Positions 33,965 to 35,505 of a stretch of 35,505 nucleotides of DNA are shown in pieces. The stretch is from Myxococcales bacterium. Its GTDB lineage: Bacteria; Myxococcota_A; Polyangia; GCA-2747355. Every line of letters starts with the position of its first letter. The stretch's first letter is position 1. The notes beneath the pieces were generated by a model, which saw only the letters and a list, made by a program, of their open reading frames with translations, had not been told where the DNA came from and made no database searches. Location: positions 1 through 35,505 of the forward strand of contig JAGQIK010000151.1 of assembly GCA_020431405.1 (NCBI GenBank), in the 5' to 3' direction. A program made the translations under genes and the position numbers.

Positions 33965-35338
33965 ATGAGCAAAGCCAGCACCAAACCCCCGAGCGGCACG
34001 CGCGACTTCTTGCCCGCCGACATCGCACGCCGCCGCTATGTCGTGTCGGTGATCGAGACCGTCTACCAAGGGTCCGGCTTCGTGCCGCTCGAGACGCCCT
34101 CCTTCGAGAACCTCAGCACGCTGCTCGGCAAGTACGGCGACGAGGGCGACCAGCTCGTCTATCGGCTGCTTCACCGCCGCGACGCGCTCAAGCGCGCGCT
34201 CGAAAAAGACGACGTCAGCGAGAGCGACCTGGCCGACCTCGGGCTGCGTTACGACCTGACGGTGCCGCTTGCGCGCGTGGTGGCGCAGTACCGCGACCTG
34301 CCGCGCTTCTTCAAGCGCTACCAGATCCAGCCGGTGTGGCGCGCCGATCGTCCGGGGCGCGGGCGCTTCCGCGAGTTCTACCAGTGCGACGTCGACGTCA
34401 TCGGCGTCACGACACTGATCGCCGAGGCCGAAGTGCTCGGCGCAGTGGCCGAGGTGTTGACGCGGCTCGGCTTCGAGGACTTCACGCTGCGGCTCAACCA
34501 CCGCGCGCTGCTGCGCGGCCTCATCGAGACCGCCGGCGTGGCGCCTGCGGACGAGCAGACGGCGCTGGTAGCGCTCGACAAGCTCGACAAGGTTGGCCCC
34601 GATGGCGTGCGCGCCGAGCTGCGCACGCGCGGCATCTCCGACGACGCGGCAGCGCTGCTGCTCGAGCTGCTCGTCGAGAAGGCCTCCGCCGCGAAATCCG
34701 ACGACGAGCTGACCGAGGTGCTCGGCGCAGCGCTGCGCAGCGACGCCGGCCGCGCCGCGCTCGACCAGCTCAGCGAGCTGCGCGCGCTGCTCGACCACAC
34801 GCCGGCCAAAGGCCGCTACAGGCTCAGCCCCGAGCTGGCCCGCGGGCTGGGCTACTACACGGGGCCGATCTTCGAGATCAGCGTCGCCGACCTCGCCGGC
34901 AGCCTCGGCGGCGGCGGGCGCTACGACGATCTGATCGGCATGTTCGGCAAGCAGCAGATCCCCGCCGTGGGCTGCTCGCTCGGCCTCGAGCGGATCCTGC
35001 TGGTGATGGAAGAGCGCGGCATGTATCCGCCGCTGCGCGTCGGCCCCGAGCTAATGCTGTGCTCGCTCGACGTCGAGCCCGCGGCGCTGCTCGAGACGGC
35101 CAACGCACTGCGCCAGCAGGGCCTCAGCGTCGAGGTCTTCCCGACGCGCAGCAAGCTCGGCAAGCAGCTCGCCTACGCCGACAGCGTCGGCGCGCCTTTC
35201 GCCGCGATCCTCGGCGCCGACGAGGCGGCCGCCGGCGACGTGACGCTCAAGCAACTCGCCAGCGGCGAGCAGGCGCGCGTCGCGTTGCACGAGGCGGCCG
35301 GCTGGATCGCTGCGCGCGCGCCAGACGCAGCCCCGTAG
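33965..35338 (+). CDS. hisS: Histidyl-tRNA synthetase
   Basis: A 457-residue class II synthetase that charges tRNA-His. It has PSGTRDFLPADI, motif 2 (YDLTVPLARV, then FKRYQIQPVWRADRPGRGR and the REFYQCDVDVIG), the histidine-specific LGYYTGPIFEI, motif 3 (AVGCSLGLERI), and the anticodon-binding domain with LCSLDVEPAALLE. The Arg in RADRPGRGRFREF agrees with motif 2. The length is a little above E. coli HisS (424). The start is ATG at 33965; an upstream in-frame extension overlaps the previous gene. It ends 11 nt before the queG start. Confidence 0.95.
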   Translation: MSKASTKPPSGTRDFLPADIARRRYVVSVIETVYQGSGFVPLETPSFENLSTLLGKYGDEGDQLVYRLLHRRDALKRALEKDDVSESDLADLGLRYDLTVPLARVVAQYRDLPRFFKRYQIQPVWRADRPGRGRFREFYQCDVDVIGVTTLIAEAEVLGAVAEVLTRLGFEDFTLRLNHRALLRGLIETAGVAPADEQTALVALDKLDKVGPDGVRAELRTRGISDDAAALLLELLVEKASAAKSDDELTEVLGAALRSDAGRAALDQLSELRALLDHTPAKGRYRLSPELARGLGYYTGPIFEISVADLAGSLGGGGRYDDLIGMFGKQQIPAVGCSLGLERILLVMEERGMYPPLRVGPELMLCSLDVEPAALLETANALRQQGLSVEVFPTRSKLGKQLAYADSVGAPFAAILGADEAAAGDVTLKQLASGEQARVALHEAAGWIAARAPDAAP

Positions 35339-35349
35339 GCGAGACGCTC

Positions 35350-35505
35350 GTGCCACCCACCGACGAGGCCGAGCAAAACCGGCAGCAGCTGCGCGAGATG
35401 CTGCGCGGCTGGGCGCGCCAGGCGGGCTTCGCGCGCGTGGGCTTCGCCGGCGTCGAGCCGCTCGAGCGCGGCCGCGAGGCGCTGGCGCGCTGGCTCGACA
35501 GCGGC
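35350..35505 (+). CDS. queG: Epoxyqueuosine reductase QueG, 5' part only
   Basis: The first 52 residues, cut by the window end. The start is GTG at 35350, 11 nt after hisS. The sequence LRGWARQAGFARVGFAGVEP followed by REALARWLDSG matches the N-terminus of QueG ('a...GF..vGia.aepl....rl..wl..G'). QueG is an Fe-S/cobalamin enzyme for the last step of queuosine synthesis. The modification sits at the wobble base of tRNAs including tRNA-His, so the pairing with hisS may be meaningful. Fe-S motifs lie beyond the window, so the call rests on the N-terminus only. Confidence 0.7.
   Translation, partial: MPPTDEAEQNRQQLREMLRGWARQAGFARVGFAGVEPLERGREALARWLDSG

Overview
The window reads as accessory-rich chromosome from a high-GC Gram-negative bacterium. 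It is most likely a member of the Myxococcota or a close 'deltaproteobacterial' relative. This is inferred from gene content: Hanks-type kinases with long TPR arrays, Asp/Ala/Thr-rich and Cys-rich lipoproteins, two proteins with a TIGR02996-type repeat-companion domain, an S46 dipeptidyl-peptidase, a PHA-granule protein, an orphan sensor kinase, and long antisense frames produced by extreme GC3. No rRNA, tRNA, CRISPR array, transposase or phage gene was seen.

Layout. (a) 1-1254, plus strand: the end of a beta-barrel-like protein and a Cys-rich lipoprotein, closed by a hairpin cluster (1280-1424). (b) 1428-5769, minus strand: a divergently promoted unit of an EF-G paralogue and an S46 peptidase, with a good sigma70-type promoter at 5818-5846. 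(c) 5959-8667, plus strand: a HEAT-repeat protein and greA (GTGA overlap), a lipoprotein and a TIGR02996-type protein. The last of these converges on a second TIGR02996-type protein (8692-9960), and both stop codons lie in one shared hairpin. (d) 10079-17163: an exported protein-kinase-like protein converges on a 1980-residue SIR2/TPR/kinase/TPR giant. A 179-nt low-complexity region that can fold back on itself separates them. (e) 17341-24522: a GT-C glycosyltransferase, an acidic/RS-rich/Cys-rich lipoprotein, a two-TM protein, a PHA-granule protein, a canonical membrane Ser/Thr kinase, and a PAS histidine kinase broken by a 2-base loss. The last overlaps a convergent membrane/thioredoxin-fold protein. 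(f) 24529-26859, minus: a beta-lactamase/NamZ (DUF1343) fusion, an extracytoplasmic murein-degrading candidate. (g) 26860-27768: an array of GC hairpins and the csp gene with a long leader. (h) 27769-32308, minus: a tight four-gene operon running FAD-linked oxidase, RNase Y-like, IscS, IscA, read from a TATAAT promoter. (i) 32384-35505, plus: Nudix, a truncated RnfC-like Fe-S protein, hisS, and the start of queG.

The most unusual content is the signalling section. It holds three kinase-like proteins and one histidine kinase, and two of the kinase-like proteins have atypical architecture. In the 1980-residue giant, both catalytic modules (SIR2 and kinase) have lost key residues, so it looks more like a scaffold or sensor built from enzyme folds than a standard NADase or kinase. 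Other points of note are a probable CTG start codon for the FAD oxidase, an RNase Y-like protein lacking the KH GxxG signature, and a duplicated terminator-like hairpin behind csp.
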